From assembly GCA_015485015.1 (NCBI GenBank), contig WFUK01000244.1, positions 1 to 8,266 of the forward strand: a DNA stretch of 8,266 nucleotides, written 5' to 3'. The position numbers and the translations under genes are program-made. The DNA comes from Paracoccaceae bacterium (lineage in GTDB: Bacteria > Pseudomonadota > Alphaproteobacteria > Rhodobacterales > Rhodobacteraceae). The stretch's first letter is position 1. Every line of letters starts with the position of its first letter. Shown here one piece after another: positions 1-7,181 of the stretch. The notes beneath the pieces were generated by a model. That model ran no database searches, was not told the origin of the DNA, and worked only from the letters and a program-made list of their open reading frames with translations.

Positions 1-10
1 CCTCCAGCAT
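1..10 (-). CDS. start of a downstream flagellar gene, possibly fliR (fragment)
   Basis: On the minus strand an ATG at 10-8 overlaps the TGA stop of flhA (12-10) as ATGA, the usual sign of translational coupling, and reads ATG CTG GAG before leaving the window. Only three codons are visible, so the protein cannot be identified from sequence. FliR is inferred because fliR often follows flhA in flagellar export operons of this bacterial group. A chance ATG at the flhA stop is the alternative. Confidence 0.35.
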
Positions 11-2097
11 CAGGCCATGCCCACCAGCGCGGGCTGGGCATTGGCCCCTACTTCTTCGAATGAAAACACCGGATTGCGGATGCCCTTGGCGCTTAGCACC
101 GTATGCAAAAACCTGCGCCTACGCGCCGAGGTGATCACCGCCGGATAGCGCCCTTTTTCGCCCGCTTTGCCGACCTGTTCGGCCACCGCGCCAGCCAGCC
201 GGTTAAATTCATGCGGGGGCAGGGCCACATCCGTGCCACCTTTCTCACCCTCCAGTTGATGCTTTTGAAATAGCGCCTCCCATTCCGGCGACAGCTGCAC
301 CAAGGGCAGCGCGCCGTCCGGCTCCTGCATATCGGCGATCAGCTGAAAGCCCAGCCGCTGGCGCACATATTCGGTGATCGCCTCAATGCCTGTCAGCGCG
401 CCGCTGGCTTCGGCGATGCTCTCCAGAATGAGCGGCAGATTACGGATCGAGACCTGCTCCTCCAGCAACAGCCGCAGCACCGATTGCAGCAGATCAATCG
501 ATACCTTGTCCGGCACAAACTCGTCCAGTATCCGCCGATTCGCCGCCGCGCGGCTAGGCTCGGATACTGCCACAAATTCATCGAGCAGCTTGCGCAGGGT
601 GCGGCGGTTAAACAGACGTCCGAAATTCTGCTTCAGCACTTCCAGCAGATGGGTGGCGATTACCTCGGTCGGGGTGACGACCGAAAGCCCCTGAAGCGCG
701 GCTTGCTCTTGCAGGTCCGGCTCGATCCAGCGGGCGGGCGCGCCATAAACCGGCTCGGACACATCGCGCCCTTTGGGCGGGCGGCTGGCGTCATCCGCCA
801 GCAGCACCAGAACCTTGTTTATATCCACCTCCGAGCGCGCGATTTCCACGCCCTGAATGCGGATCACATAGGTGCCATTGGGCAAAATCGTGGAATCCGT
901 CAGCCGGATTTCGGGGATCACCACGCCAAATTGCGCCGCGATATGATTGCGCATGTTCAATATCCGCCGATCCAGTCCGGCGCTATCATCCATCACCGTG
1001 GCCACCAGATCAGAGGCGAATTCGAGGTGGATTTCATCGAGATCCAGCATATCGCCAAGGGTTTTTTGCGGGGCGGCGGCGGGTTTTTCCTCCACCTCGA
1101 CCAGCTTGGCGGCTTCGGCCTCGCGGGCTTTGCGCTTGAAGCTGACATAGGCCGCCGCGCCCAAGGCGGCCGCACCGGCAAAAAACGGGATGATCGGCAG
1201 GCCGGGGACGAGGCCGAATAGCGCCAGCATCGCGGCCACGGTGGCCAGCGCTTCGGGGTAAGCGCCGAGCTGCGAGGTCAGGGCCTTATCGGCGGTGCCA
1301 AGCACCCCGCCCTTGGAGAGCAAAAGCGCCGAGGCGATCGAGACAATAACCGAAGGAAACTGCGAAACCAGCCCATCTCCCACCGTTAAAATCGCATAAG
1401 TTTCAAAAGCTTGCCCAACCGGCATCCCATGCACAAACACCCCCATCACCAAGCCCATAATCAGGTTGAGCATGGTGATCAGCAGCCCCGCCACCGCGTC
1501 TCCCTTTACGAATTTGGAGGCCCCGTCCAGCGAGCCGAAAAATGTGGTTTCTTCCTGCTCGGTCTTGCGGCGCTTCTTGGCTTCGGCGTGGTCAATCGCA
1601 CCGGCGGCCATATCGCTATCAATCGCCAGCTGCTTGCCGGGCATGCCATCCAGCGCAAAGCGCGCGCCGACCTCGGCCATCCGCCCTGCGCCCTTGGTGA
1701 TCACGATGAAATTCACGATTAAAAGCACGCCAAATACCACCAGCCCGAGATAGACCGAGCCGCCCATGATAAACATCGCAAAGCCCTCGATCACATCGCC
1801 CGCCGCATTGGTGCCGGTATGGCCCTGCCCGATGATGAGCTTGGTGGAGGATACATTGAGCGAGAGCCGCAGCATCAGGCTGGCCAGCAAGATGGTGGGA
1901 AAGGCCGAAAACTCCAGCGGGCGAGAGATGAAAAGCGTGATGGTGAAGATCAGGATCGAGACGGCAAAGCTGGCAGCAAGGCCGATATCCAGCACCCAGG
2001 CGGGCATCGGCAGGATCATCATGGCGATCACGGCCATCAGGGCAATGCTAAGCAAAACCGTGGGCTGATACAGGGTGGCGATGGAGATTTTGGGCAT
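10..2097 (-). CDS. flhA: FlhA, flagellar type III export-gate membrane protein
   Basis: FlhA is the large inner-membrane subunit of the flagellar type III secretion gate. Its membrane part forms the proton-driven channel and its cytoplasmic domain docks substrates and chaperones. The 695 residues match the usual FlhA length. The N-terminal half (about residues 15-325) is a series of hydrophobic segments. The family signature lies at residues 139-157, RMAEVGARFALDGMPGKQL, followed by AID and, after a charged loop, GSLDGASKFVKGDA. A charged, Ala-rich linker near residues 325-350 leads into the soluble C-terminal domain. The start MPKISIATLY follows an AGGA ribosome-binding site and lies 8 bases after the stop of the transglycosylase gene, so the two are co-transcribed. 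The virulence homologue SctV is the alternative, but the flagellar-type neighbour and overall sequence favour FlhA. Confidence 0.97.
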   Translation of the reverse strand: MPKISIATLYQPTVLLSIALMAVIAMMILPMPAWVLDIGLAASFAVSILIFTITLFISRPLEFSAFPTILLASLMLRLSLNVSSTKLIIGQGHTGTNAAGDVIEGFAMFIMGGSVYLGLVVFGVLLIVNFIVITKGAGRMAEVGARFALDGMPGKQLAIDSDMAAGAIDHAEAKKRRKTEQEETTFFGSLDGASKFVKGDAVAGLLITMLNLIMGLVMGVFVHGMPVGQAFETYAILTVGDGLVSQFPSVIVSIASALLLSKGGVLGTADKALTSQLGAYPEALATVAAMLALFGLVPGLPIIPFFAGAAALGAAAYVSFKRKAREAEAAKLVEVEEKPAAAPQKTLGDMLDLDEIHLEFASDLVATVMDDSAGLDRRILNMRNHIAAQFGVVIPEIRLTDSTILPNGTYVIRIQGVEIARSEVDINKVLVLLADDASRPPKGRDVSEPVYGAPARWIEPDLQEQAALQGLSVVTPTEVIATHLLEVLKQNFGRLFNRRTLRKLLDEFVAVSEPSRAAANRRILDEFVPDKVSIDLLQSVLRLLLEEQVSIRNLPLILESIAEASGALTGIEAITEYVRQRLGFQLIADMQEPDGALPLVQLSPEWEALFQKHQLEGEKGGTDVALPPHEFNRLAGAVAEQVGKAGEKGRYPAVITSARRRRFLHTVLSAKGIRNPVFSFEEVGANAQPALVGMA

Positions 2098-2105
2098 GGG
2101 TATTC

Positions 2106-2918
2106 CTAGAAAAGCGCACCGCTGGAGCTGGTTAACAAGGTGACGGTTTCACCGCCGAGCATGCCCGAAGCCAGGGAGCCCATTACCGCAGCAGGCGGCG
2201 CGACCTCGCTTTGGGCCATGGGCTGCGAGGCATAGGGCGAATTTGAAGCCACCGGCGGGCCGGATAAAAAGGCGTGCTGCACCTCGGGAAAGCGGGCCGC
2301 GCGGGCCACCTGAATAGAGGGCGAAACCGTGGGCAGGCGCAGGGTGGGGGCGGGGGCCTCGCCATTGAGCTGCGCGCGAATGCGGGCATAGCGGGTGCGG
2401 TATCGGCTGGCATAGATCTCGGTGCGGGAATGATATGCGCCGGCGGCTTTGGTCCAGTCGCCAAATTCATCGTAAAGGCCGGAGAGCATTTCAGCGGCGT
2501 ATGTAGCGTTGGTCATGGGGTCAAACATCGCTTCGATGCTTTCGAAATTCATGCCATGCCAGCGGTAATTGAGCTGAAAACACCCGACATCAAAGCTGCG
2601 CGCGCCTGCGTTATAACGCTCGGTCACATAGGCCAGCGCTTCCTCGCGGGTGTCAAACCAAAAGCCCTTGCCCTCCATATTTACCGTCCATGGCCAGGGG
2701 CGCAGCTTGCCGCCTTTCGAGCGGCCGGTTTCGGAAAGGGTGATGGCATAGAGGGCATCGGGCGGCATATTCTGGTTGCTGGCGGCGATGGCGCTGGCGG
2801 TATCGCAAATGGATGCGGTTGCGTCCTCATCCAGCTCGGCGCGGGCGGTATTTGCCCAAAGCAGAACCCCCGCAAAAAGCAGGGTATATGGCGCGGGCCA
2901 GCAACGTAGAAATACCAT
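2106..2918 (-). CDS. Secreted SLT-type lytic transglycosylase, probably flagellar
   Basis: A 270-residue exported protein with a lysozyme-like transglycosylase (SLT) fold, expected to cleave the peptidoglycan glycan strand in the periplasm so the flagellar rod can pass. Residues 1-27 form a signal peptide (Arg-containing start, hydrophobic core, ending ARA before ELDED). The likely catalytic glutamate is E63 in ITLSETGR. Further conserved-looking motifs are PWPWT (74-78) and DVGCFQLN (110-117), where GxFQ is the substrate-groove motif of this fold. The last 70 or so residues are Pro/Ala/Ser-rich and probably disordered. The start at 2918 is preferred because GGGAGA stands 8 bases upstream and a signal peptide follows. 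An in-frame ATG at 3020 would add 34 residues and bury the signal peptide. Its position directly before flhA suggests a role like the Rhodobacter flagellar muramidase SltF; that equivalence is inferred. Confidence 0.85.
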   Translation of the reverse strand: MVFLRCWPAPYTLLFAGVLLWANTARAELDEDATASICDTASAIAASNQNMPPDALYAITLSETGRSKGGKLRPWPWTVNMEGKGFWFDTREEALAYVTERYNAGARSFDVGCFQLNYRWHGMNFESIEAMFDPMTNATYAAEMLSGLYDEFGDWTKAAGAYHSRTEIYASRYRTRYARIRAQLNGEAPAPTLRLPTVSPSIQVARAARFPEVQHAFLSGPPVASNSPYASQPMAQSEVAPPAAVMGSLASGMLGGETVTLLTSSSGALF

Positions 2919-2926
2919 TCGCGGAT

Positions 2927-2932
2927 TCTCCC
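2927..2932 (-). promoter_or_regulatory. Ribosome-binding site deciding the transglycosylase start
   Basis: GGGAGA on the minus strand, 8 bases before the ATG at 2918. It supports this start over the in-frame ATG at 3020, which would place a long untypical extension before the signal peptide. Confidence 0.65.
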
Positions 2933-2936
2933 AAAC

Positions 2937-2952
2937 AGTGAATTTGTTCACT
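2937..2952 (-). repeat. AGTGAA-N4-TTCACT inverted repeat, possible operator
   Basis: A perfect 6-bp dyad with a 4-base spacer lies 19 to 34 bases upstream of the transglycosylase ATG, just before its ribosome-binding site. This is where an operator overlapping a promoter or a small 5'-leader hairpin would sit. The region is AT-rich compared with its surroundings. No regulator can be named from the sequence, and a 6-bp dyad can occur by chance. Confidence 0.35.
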
Positions 2953-3023
2953 CTTAGGAGAATATGATTACGAAAAGGTAAGCGGGAGCTGGTTATGTCG
3001 GGAGCCGATATATACCGCATAAA

Positions 3024-3050
3024 GGCGGCGCATGGGATTCACGCGCCGCC
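3024..3050 (-). terminator. Rho-independent terminator of the SHP/cytochrome operon
   Basis: On the minus strand an 11-bp GC-rich stem (arms 3050-3040 and 3034-3024, one G-U wobble, 5-base loop) starts 36 bases after the stop of the free diheme cytochrome gene and is followed by TTTAT. The U-run is short, so it may be a modest terminator. Its position separates the cytochrome operon from the co-directional flagellar genes downstream. Confidence 0.6.
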
Positions 3051-3086
3051 AGCTTTGGCTTGATCCGGTATGAAATCTGGCGCGGC

Positions 3087-3533
3087 CTAGTCGCCAAAAT
3101 TCCCGCGTTCGGCGGCGCGGTGACAAGCCGCACAATTGGAAATGCTGCCGATGCGGGGGTCATTTTGTGCCTGCGCGACCCGGCGGCTGCCATGCTCGCC
3201 CCGGAACCAGCGCAATTCGGTGATCCGCAGCGGCACGGCAATGCTGGAAACATTGCGCAGCTCTTTGGGGGCAAGCGCCACCAGATAATTGGTGATCTCG
3301 GTGCGGGCCGCATCGCCAAGGCTGGCATCTTCGCCAAAGTGATCGGTCAGATTTGCCATGATGGCGCGCCATGAGCGCTCGGGCAGGAAGCCGGCGGGAT
3401 AGGCCATGTGGCAGGCCGAGCATTCTTCCTTGGCGGTGGCATTTTCCACGATCCACGGCGAGGCCGCAAAACTTGGCATACTGGTTACCACAAGCAAGGC
3501 GGCGGTGGCGACAGGCGAGATGATTCTTTTCAT
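3087..3533 (-). CDS. Periplasmic diheme cytochrome c (DHC family)
   Basis: A 148-residue secreted diheme c-type cytochrome. A signal peptide covers about residues 1-23 (MKR, hydrophobic core, SFA before ASPW). Two heme-attachment motifs are visible: CSACH (38-42) and CAACH (134-138). The segment LTDHFGEDASL (62-72) contains H65, a candidate axial ligand. In Rhodobacter sphaeroides a DHC protein is the electron donor to SHP, which matches this operon. It lies 11 bases after the SHP stop, and its AGGAG site overlaps that stop (TAGGAG), so the genes are coupled. It is clearly homologous to the C-terminal domain of the membrane-bound fusion at the front of the operon, sharing EECSACHxAYP and DHFGEDASL, but the stretch before the second heme is diverged. 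A hairpin terminator follows. Confidence 0.92.
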   Translation of the reverse strand: MKRIISPVATAALLVVTSMPSFAASPWIVENATAKEECSACHMAYPAGFLPERSWRAIMANLTDHFGEDASLGDAARTEITNYLVALAPKELRNVSSIAVPLRITELRWFRGEHGSRRVAQAQNDPRIGSISNCAACHRAAERGNFGD

Positions 3534-3544
3534 GTCAAAGGCTC

Positions 3545-3949
3545 CTATTGGCTAATCATGAAGGCAAGAAAATTACCTTTTTCTTCGGCAGTGCATTCGC
3601 GGCCCAGCACGGAGGTGCAATTCCGGCGGAACCATTTGGCCACCTTTTCAGGGTCGGTAAAGCGCTCGGGGTTGGCGGATACCGCCATGGGCAGAATGGG
3701 TTTTCCGACCCGGGTGCGGCCTGCGGCTGTCGGGTTATTGGTGTGGCAGGTGGTGCAAGAGGGCGTGGCTTCCTTGCCGCCGGTAAACTGGCCCAGAAAC
3801 ATGGTCCGGCCCGCATCGGCGGAAAAGGTGCTAACGCCGGCCTCGGCGGCAAAACCGGCGACGATGGCGTCTCGGGCCGGATTGGCCACAACGGCCGCCG
3901 CAAAAAGCACCGAGGCGGCGCTAAGGGCGAATACGAGTTTTGATTTCAT
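3545..3949 (-). CDS. shp: SHP, monoheme oxygen/NO-binding cytochrome c (DUF1924 family)
   Basis: A 134-residue secreted monoheme cytochrome of the Sphaeroides heme protein family, high-spin cytochromes that bind O2 or NO at the heme. A signal peptide ends near residue 22 (VVA before NPAR). The single heme motif is CTTCH (65-69) in a PSCTTCH context, followed by the family stretch TAAGRTRVGK. The family's distal asparagine ligand corresponds to N110 in RRNC. The two cysteines that pair near the heme in SHP correspond to C111 and C119 (RNC...GREC), with the same spacing of eight as I recall for the R. sphaeroides protein. The start at 3949 is set by AAGGAG 8 bases upstream and the signal peptide; its ATG overlaps the stop of the cytochrome b fusion gene as ATGA. 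An in-frame ATG at 4096 would run through coding sequence of that gene. The family is secure; its physiological substrate is not. Confidence 0.94.
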   Translation of the reverse strand: MKSKLVFALSAASVLFAAAVVANPARDAIVAGFAAEAGVSTFSADAGRTMFLGQFTGGKEATPSCTTCHTNNPTAAGRTRVGKPILPMAVSANPERFTDPEKVAKWFRRNCTSVLGRECTAEEKGNFLAFMISQ

Positions 3950-5070
3950 TGGGTTGTCTCCTTGGGGATAGAAATATTGGCGGGGTAAAAGGCACCGGAT
4001 TCGGCATCGCTGTGGCAAGCCACGCAATTGCCGTTGTCGTAAATCGGCGGACGGGTAAAAACGGCATCGGGAATGGCGCGGTGGGTATTTTTCCAAAACG
4101 GGGTTTGGGTGATTGCAAAGGGCGATTCAGGGTTTACCCGGGAAAACACATGCGCGGGTTTGGTGTCGACAGAATCAGAGGCGTTCTGGAATAGCCAGGT
4201 GGTGATTTCATCAACCGTCGCTTGGCTAAGGCTGGCATCTTCGCCAAAATGGTCGCTCAGCCCCGCCATTAAATTCCCCCAGTTATGGGCGGGCAGCAAA
4301 GAGGGCGGATAGGCGATATGGCAAGCCGAGCATTCTTCTTGATACACAGGGTTGGGCGTGGCAACCGGCACACCAAAGGGCGGCTTTGCGGTCAGCCAGA
4401 TCGCGGCCCAGATCAAAGCCCCAACCAGACCGGCGATAAGGAACGACGACAAGATCGGGCGCGGTCGCCTTTCAGTGGCATGGTGATCGCCCTCGCGGGA
4501 TTCTTTCTTGCCGTTGATTATGGATTTCACCAGATTCTCGCGGGTTCTCCAGCTTTCATAGGCGGCACCAGCCAGATGCATCACGATCAAAAACAGCAGG
4601 AAATAGGCGAGGACACTGTGAATTGAAAAGGAGAGCGAGCCGAATTGAAAGCTGGTGGCAAAGCCAAACGGGCCGGTTTTGAAAATGCCGCCCAAGGTGC
4701 TGACACCGGTAAGCGTAAGCCAGAAGATGGTGCCGAGCAGGGCGATGATCATCAAGGCCCCAAGCGGGTTATGCCCTAAATGGCGGGCTGCGGTTTTGCT
4801 GCGGATCTCGCGGATATGCTTGAAAACCTCGGTCGGGCCTTTCACAAAGCTGGTGAAGCGGGCGTTTTCGCTGCCCAGCACCCCCCAGACAATTCGCGCG
4901 ATCAGCAACAGCGCCACAAGCGACCCGGCCAATACGTGCAAGTTAATCCATGTGGGCCGGAGCAAAAAACCACTTATCGCAGCAATGCTGATGAGCAAAA
5001 CCAGAGTCCAGTGAAATATCCGCACGAATCGATCCCATACTTTGATATATTTTGTTGATGTGTCGGTCAT
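3946..5070 (-). CDS. Cytochrome b561-type membrane protein fused to diheme cytochrome c
   Basis: A 374-residue fusion. Residues 1-185 resemble the di-heme b561 membrane domain found with DHC/SHP systems: four hydrophobic helices (about 20-38, 42-65, 103-125, 150-172) with candidate heme ligands H20, H45, H151 and H165. A charged cytoplasmic loop (KKESREGDHH) leads to a fifth helix (206-227), which places the C-terminal domain in the periplasm. That domain (240-374) is a DHC-type diheme cytochrome c with CSACH (247-251), DHFGEDASL (273-281) and CVACH (349-353). Inferred role: oxidise quinol and pass electrons through b hemes to tethered c hemes and on to SHP. It is the first gene of the operon. 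No strong ribosome-binding site is seen before the ATG at 5070, but MTDTSTKYIKVWDRFVRIFHW is a typical b561 beginning. There is no break at the fusion joint, so it is not a frameshift artefact within this sequence. Confidence 0.93.
   Translation of the reverse strand: MTDTSTKYIKVWDRFVRIFHWTLVLLISIAAISGFLLRPTWINLHVLAGSLVALLLIARIVWGVLGSENARFTSFVKGPTEVFKHIREIRSKTAARHLGHNPLGALMIIALLGTIFWLTLTGVSTLGGIFKTGPFGFATSFQFGSLSFSIHSVLAYFLLFLIVMHLAGAAYESWRTRENLVKSIINGKKESREGDHHATERRPRPILSSFLIAGLVGALIWAAIWLTAKPPFGVPVATPNPVYQEECSACHIAYPPSLLPAHNWGNLMAGLSDHFGEDASLSQATVDEITTWLFQNASDSVDTKPAHVFSRVNPESPFAITQTPFWKNTHRAIPDAVFTRPPIYDNGNCVACHSDAESGAFYPANISIPKETTQ
3958..3963 (-). promoter_or_regulatory. Ribosome-binding site deciding the shp start
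   Basis: AAGGAG on the minus strand stands 8 bases before the ATG at 3949. It lies inside the last codons of the upstream fusion gene and fixes the SHP start despite a longer open frame. Confidence 0.75.
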
Positions 5071-5268
5071 TCGGGGCCATTCGGGTTCGCGTGAGGGGGT
5101 ATTTTTCGTCGGATTGAAGGGTCTGTTTCTCCACCGTTAATCCGCTTTTTCGGGAGGGGCTATTGCACGCAAGGCCAAGATTTTCGCCCGAAACCCGCGA
5201 TAAACCAAAGTTGTAAGCCCGAAATGGCCGATCGCCTCTGCGCGCCTGCTTTGGTCAGCCTCGCGGGC

Positions 5269-5297
5269 TTGACACTGCGCGGCCTTGATAATAGAAG
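5269..5297 (+). promoter_or_regulatory. Sigma-70-type promoter for the ffh operon
   Basis: A perfect TTGACA (5269-5274) is followed after 17 bases by TAGAAG (5292-5297), a 4/6 match to the -10 consensus. Transcription would start near 5304, giving a leader of about 110 bases before the ffh ATG at 5416. It lies inside the 5' end of the longer open frame, which argues against a start at 5224. Confidence 0.55.
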
Positions 5298-5403
5298 TCA
5301 GCCAACTTACGGAAGCTTTACCCCTTCCGGTCCTCGCTTTCAGAGGATCGCCACCAGTCAGCGCGTTGCGCCCACTGGTGCGTTTGTCGTTTGTTTGGGC
5401 CTT

Positions 5404-5410
5404 GAGGAGG
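5404..5410 (+). promoter_or_regulatory. Ribosome-binding site deciding the ffh start
   Basis: GAGGAGG ends 5 bases before the ATG at 5416, a strong Shine-Dalgarno match that selects the start giving MFENLSDRL, the standard Ffh N-terminus. Confidence 0.85.
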
Positions 5411-5415
5411 ACCGC

Positions 5416-6879
5416 ATGTTTGAGAATCTATCCGACCGCCTAAGCGGCGTCTTTGATAAGCTCACCAAGCAAGGTGCGCTTTCCGAGGCCGATGTGGCCA
5501 CCGCCCTGCGCGAGGTCCGCGTGGCGCTGCTCGAGGCCGATGTTTCGCTGCCCGTGGCCCGCGATTTTGTGAAAACGGTGCAGGAAAAGGCCGAAGGGCA
5601 AGCGGTTACCAAGTCGATCACGCCGGGCCAGCAGGTTGTTAAGATCGTGCATGACGAGCTGATCTCGGTGCTGGCTGGGGATGACGCCGATGCGGGTGCG
5701 CTGAAGGTGGATAACCCGCCAGCACCGATCCTGATGGTCGGCCTGCAAGGTTCGGGTAAAACCACGACTACCGCCAAGCTTGCTAAGCGACTGAAAGAAA
5801 AAGAGAATAAGCGGGTCTTGATGGCCTCGCTCGATATTTACCGCCCGGCAGCGCAGCACCAGCTTGAGGTGCTAGGCGCGCAAATCGGTGTGGATACCCT
5901 GCCGATTGTAGCGGGCCAGACCGCCGTGCAAATCGCCAAACGCGCCAAGCAGCAGGCCACGCTTGGCGGCTATGATGTGTATCTGCTCGATACTGCGGGC
6001 CGTTTGCATATTGACGAAACGCTGATGACCGAAGTTAAGGATGTGCGCGATGTGGCCACCCCGCGCGAGACGCTTCTGGTGGTGGACGGGTTGACGGGCC
6101 AAGACGCGGTGAATGTGGCGGAGCAATTCAACGGCCAGATCGGCATTTCCGGCGTGGTGCTGACGCGGATGGATGGCGACGGGCGCGGCGGCGCGGCTTT
6201 GAGCATGCGCGCGATCACTGGCAAGCCGATCAAATTTGTTGGCCTTGGCGAGAAGATGGACGCGATCGAGGAGTTCCACCCCGAGCGGATCGCGGGCCGT
6301 ATTCTGGGCATGGGCGATATCGTCGGGCTGGTGGAAAAAGCACAGGAAACCATCGAGGCCGAGCAAGCCGAGCGCATGATGAAGCGCTTCCAGAAGGGGC
6401 AGTTCAATATGAACGACCTCAAAAGCCAGCTTGAGCAGATGATGAAAATGGGCGGCATGGAAGGCGTGATGGGCATGATGCCCGGCATGGGCAAGATGAA
6501 AAAGCAGATGGATGCGGCGGGCATGGATGACAAGATCCTGAAACGCCAAATCGCGCTGATCCAGTCTATGACCAAACGCGAGCGCGCCAACCCGAAATTG
6601 CTGCAAGCCAGCCGCAAAAAGCGCATCGCCAAGGGCGCGGGTATGGAAGTTTCGGAGCTGAACAAGCTGATGAAAATGCAGCGCCAGATGGGCGACATGA
6701 TGAAGAAAATGGGCAAAATGGGCAAAAAAGGCCTGATGCGCCAAGGCCTCGGCGCGCTTATGGGCAAGGGCGGCGGCAACATGCAGCAAGGCATGCCGGG
6801 CACCCCTCCGGGTGGCCTCCCCGGCCTTGGTGGCGGTGGGCTGCCGTCTGACATGAGCGGATTCGGGAAGAAAAAATGA
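5416..6879 (+). CDS. ffh: Ffh, signal recognition particle GTPase (SRP54)
   Basis: Ffh binds 4.5S RNA and hydrophobic signal sequences emerging from the ribosome, then docks with FtsY to deliver membrane proteins. The 487-residue product has the expected layout: a helical N domain (1-90), a GTPase G domain with P-loop GLQGSGKTTTT (109-119), DTAGR (192-196) and TRMDGDGRGG (250-259), and a C-terminal methionine-rich M domain (about 325-440) with repeated MGG/MPGMGKMKK-type stretches for signal-peptide and RNA binding. A Gly/Pro/Met-rich tail follows. The start at 5416 gives the canonical MFENLSDRL and has a strong GAGGAGG site. The stop overlaps the next ATG as ATGA, coupling it to the chorismate mutase gene, with rpsP behind it. 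Confidence 0.98.
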   Translation: MFENLSDRLSGVFDKLTKQGALSEADVATALREVRVALLEADVSLPVARDFVKTVQEKAEGQAVTKSITPGQQVVKIVHDELISVLAGDDADAGALKVDNPPAPILMVGLQGSGKTTTTAKLAKRLKEKENKRVLMASLDIYRPAAQHQLEVLGAQIGVDTLPIVAGQTAVQIAKRAKQQATLGGYDVYLLDTAGRLHIDETLMTEVKDVRDVATPRETLLVVDGLTGQDAVNVAEQFNGQIGISGVVLTRMDGDGRGGAALSMRAITGKPIKFVGLGEKMDAIEEFHPERIAGRILGMGDIVGLVEKAQETIEAEQAERMMKRFQKGQFNMNDLKSQLEQMMKMGGMEGVMGMMPGMGKMKKQMDAAGMDDKILKRQIALIQSMTKRERANPKLLQASRKKRIAKGAGMEVSELNKLMKMQRQMGDMMKKMGKMGKKGLMRQGLGALMGKGGGNMQQGMPGTPPGGLPGLGGGGLPSDMSGFGKKK

Positions 6880-7181
6880 CCCCTGACCAGATTAAAGCCG
6901 CTGAAATTCTGCAAGGTCATCGCGAGAGCATTGATCGGCTGGATTCGATCCTTGTTTATACATTGGGTGAGCGCTTTAAGCATACGCAGGCGGTGGGAGA
7001 ATTAAAGGCGGAGCATGATCTGCCTGCTTCTGACCCCGCCCGCGAGGCCACGCAGATTGCGCGGCTGGAGGAATTGGCAGGCAAGGCCAAGCTAGACCCC
7101 GAATTTGCCAAGAAATTCCTGAACTTCATCATCGATGAGGTGATCAGGCATCACAAGAGTATTAAAAATAACGAAACGTAG
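6876..7181 (+). CDS. AroQ-type monofunctional chorismate mutase
   Basis: Converts chorismate to prephenate in phenylalanine and tyrosine synthesis; cytoplasmic. The 101-residue, mostly helical protein has the size of an AroQ-class domain. The active-site residues of the E. coli chorismate mutase domain (R11, R28, K39, D48, R51, E52) all have matches at a constant offset of five: R16, R33, K44, D53, R56 and E57. In the third helix the position of E. coli Q88 falls in the VIRHHK stretch, where His is found instead. No dehydratase or dehydrogenase domain follows. Its ATG overlaps the ffh stop, so it depends on the ffh operon for expression; this pairing is common in Rhodobacterales, with no obvious functional link to SRP. 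The stop codon sits at the edge of a palindrome. Confidence 0.92.
   Translation: MTPDQIKAAEILQGHRESIDRLDSILVYTLGERFKHTQAVGELKAEHDLPASDPAREATQIARLEELAGKAKLDPEFAKKFLNFIIDEVIRHHKSIKNNET

Larger units (their letters stand above)
5071..5415. other. Divergent intergenic region between cytochrome operon and ffh
   Basis: This 345-base stretch has no convincing gene. On the right it holds a sigma-70-type promoter and ribosome-binding site for ffh. On the left it must hold the promoter of the leftward cytochrome operon, but I could not pick a clear -35/-10 pair there. A short near-palindrome TTGCACGCAA at 5163-5172 was noted, without an assignable regulator. An ATG at 5224 opens in frame with ffh, but the 64 codons it adds do not resemble an Ffh N-terminus. 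Confidence 0.6.

Noticed and set aside
484..1221. 245-codon plus-strand open frame opposite flhA
   Set aside because: It is an antisense shadow of conserved FlhA coding sequence, without a recognisable domain or ribosome-binding site.
2919..3020. 34-residue extension of the transglycosylase
   Set aside because: It precedes a clear signal peptide, reaches nearly to the terminator of the neighbouring operon, and a good ribosome-binding site marks 2918.
3950..4096. Longer SHP start within the cytochrome b fusion gene
   Set aside because: It would overlap 147 bases of clear DHC coding sequence and bury the signal peptide; AAGGAG and the ATGA overlap define 3949.
5163..5172. TTGCACGCAA as an FNR/CRP-type site for the cytochrome operon
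   Set aside because: It lacks the TTGAT-N4-ATCAA pattern and its spacing is wrong for that family; too short to support.
5224..5415. 64-codon N-terminal extension of Ffh from an upstream in-frame ATG
   Set aside because: It does not look like an Ffh N-terminus, contains a good promoter, and the strong GAGGAGG site with MFENLSDRL at 5416 fits the family.
5872..6789. Long His/Ala-rich open frame on the minus strand opposite ffh
   Set aside because: The histidine richness is the reverse complement of the Met codons in the Ffh M domain; no start signal or family resemblance.
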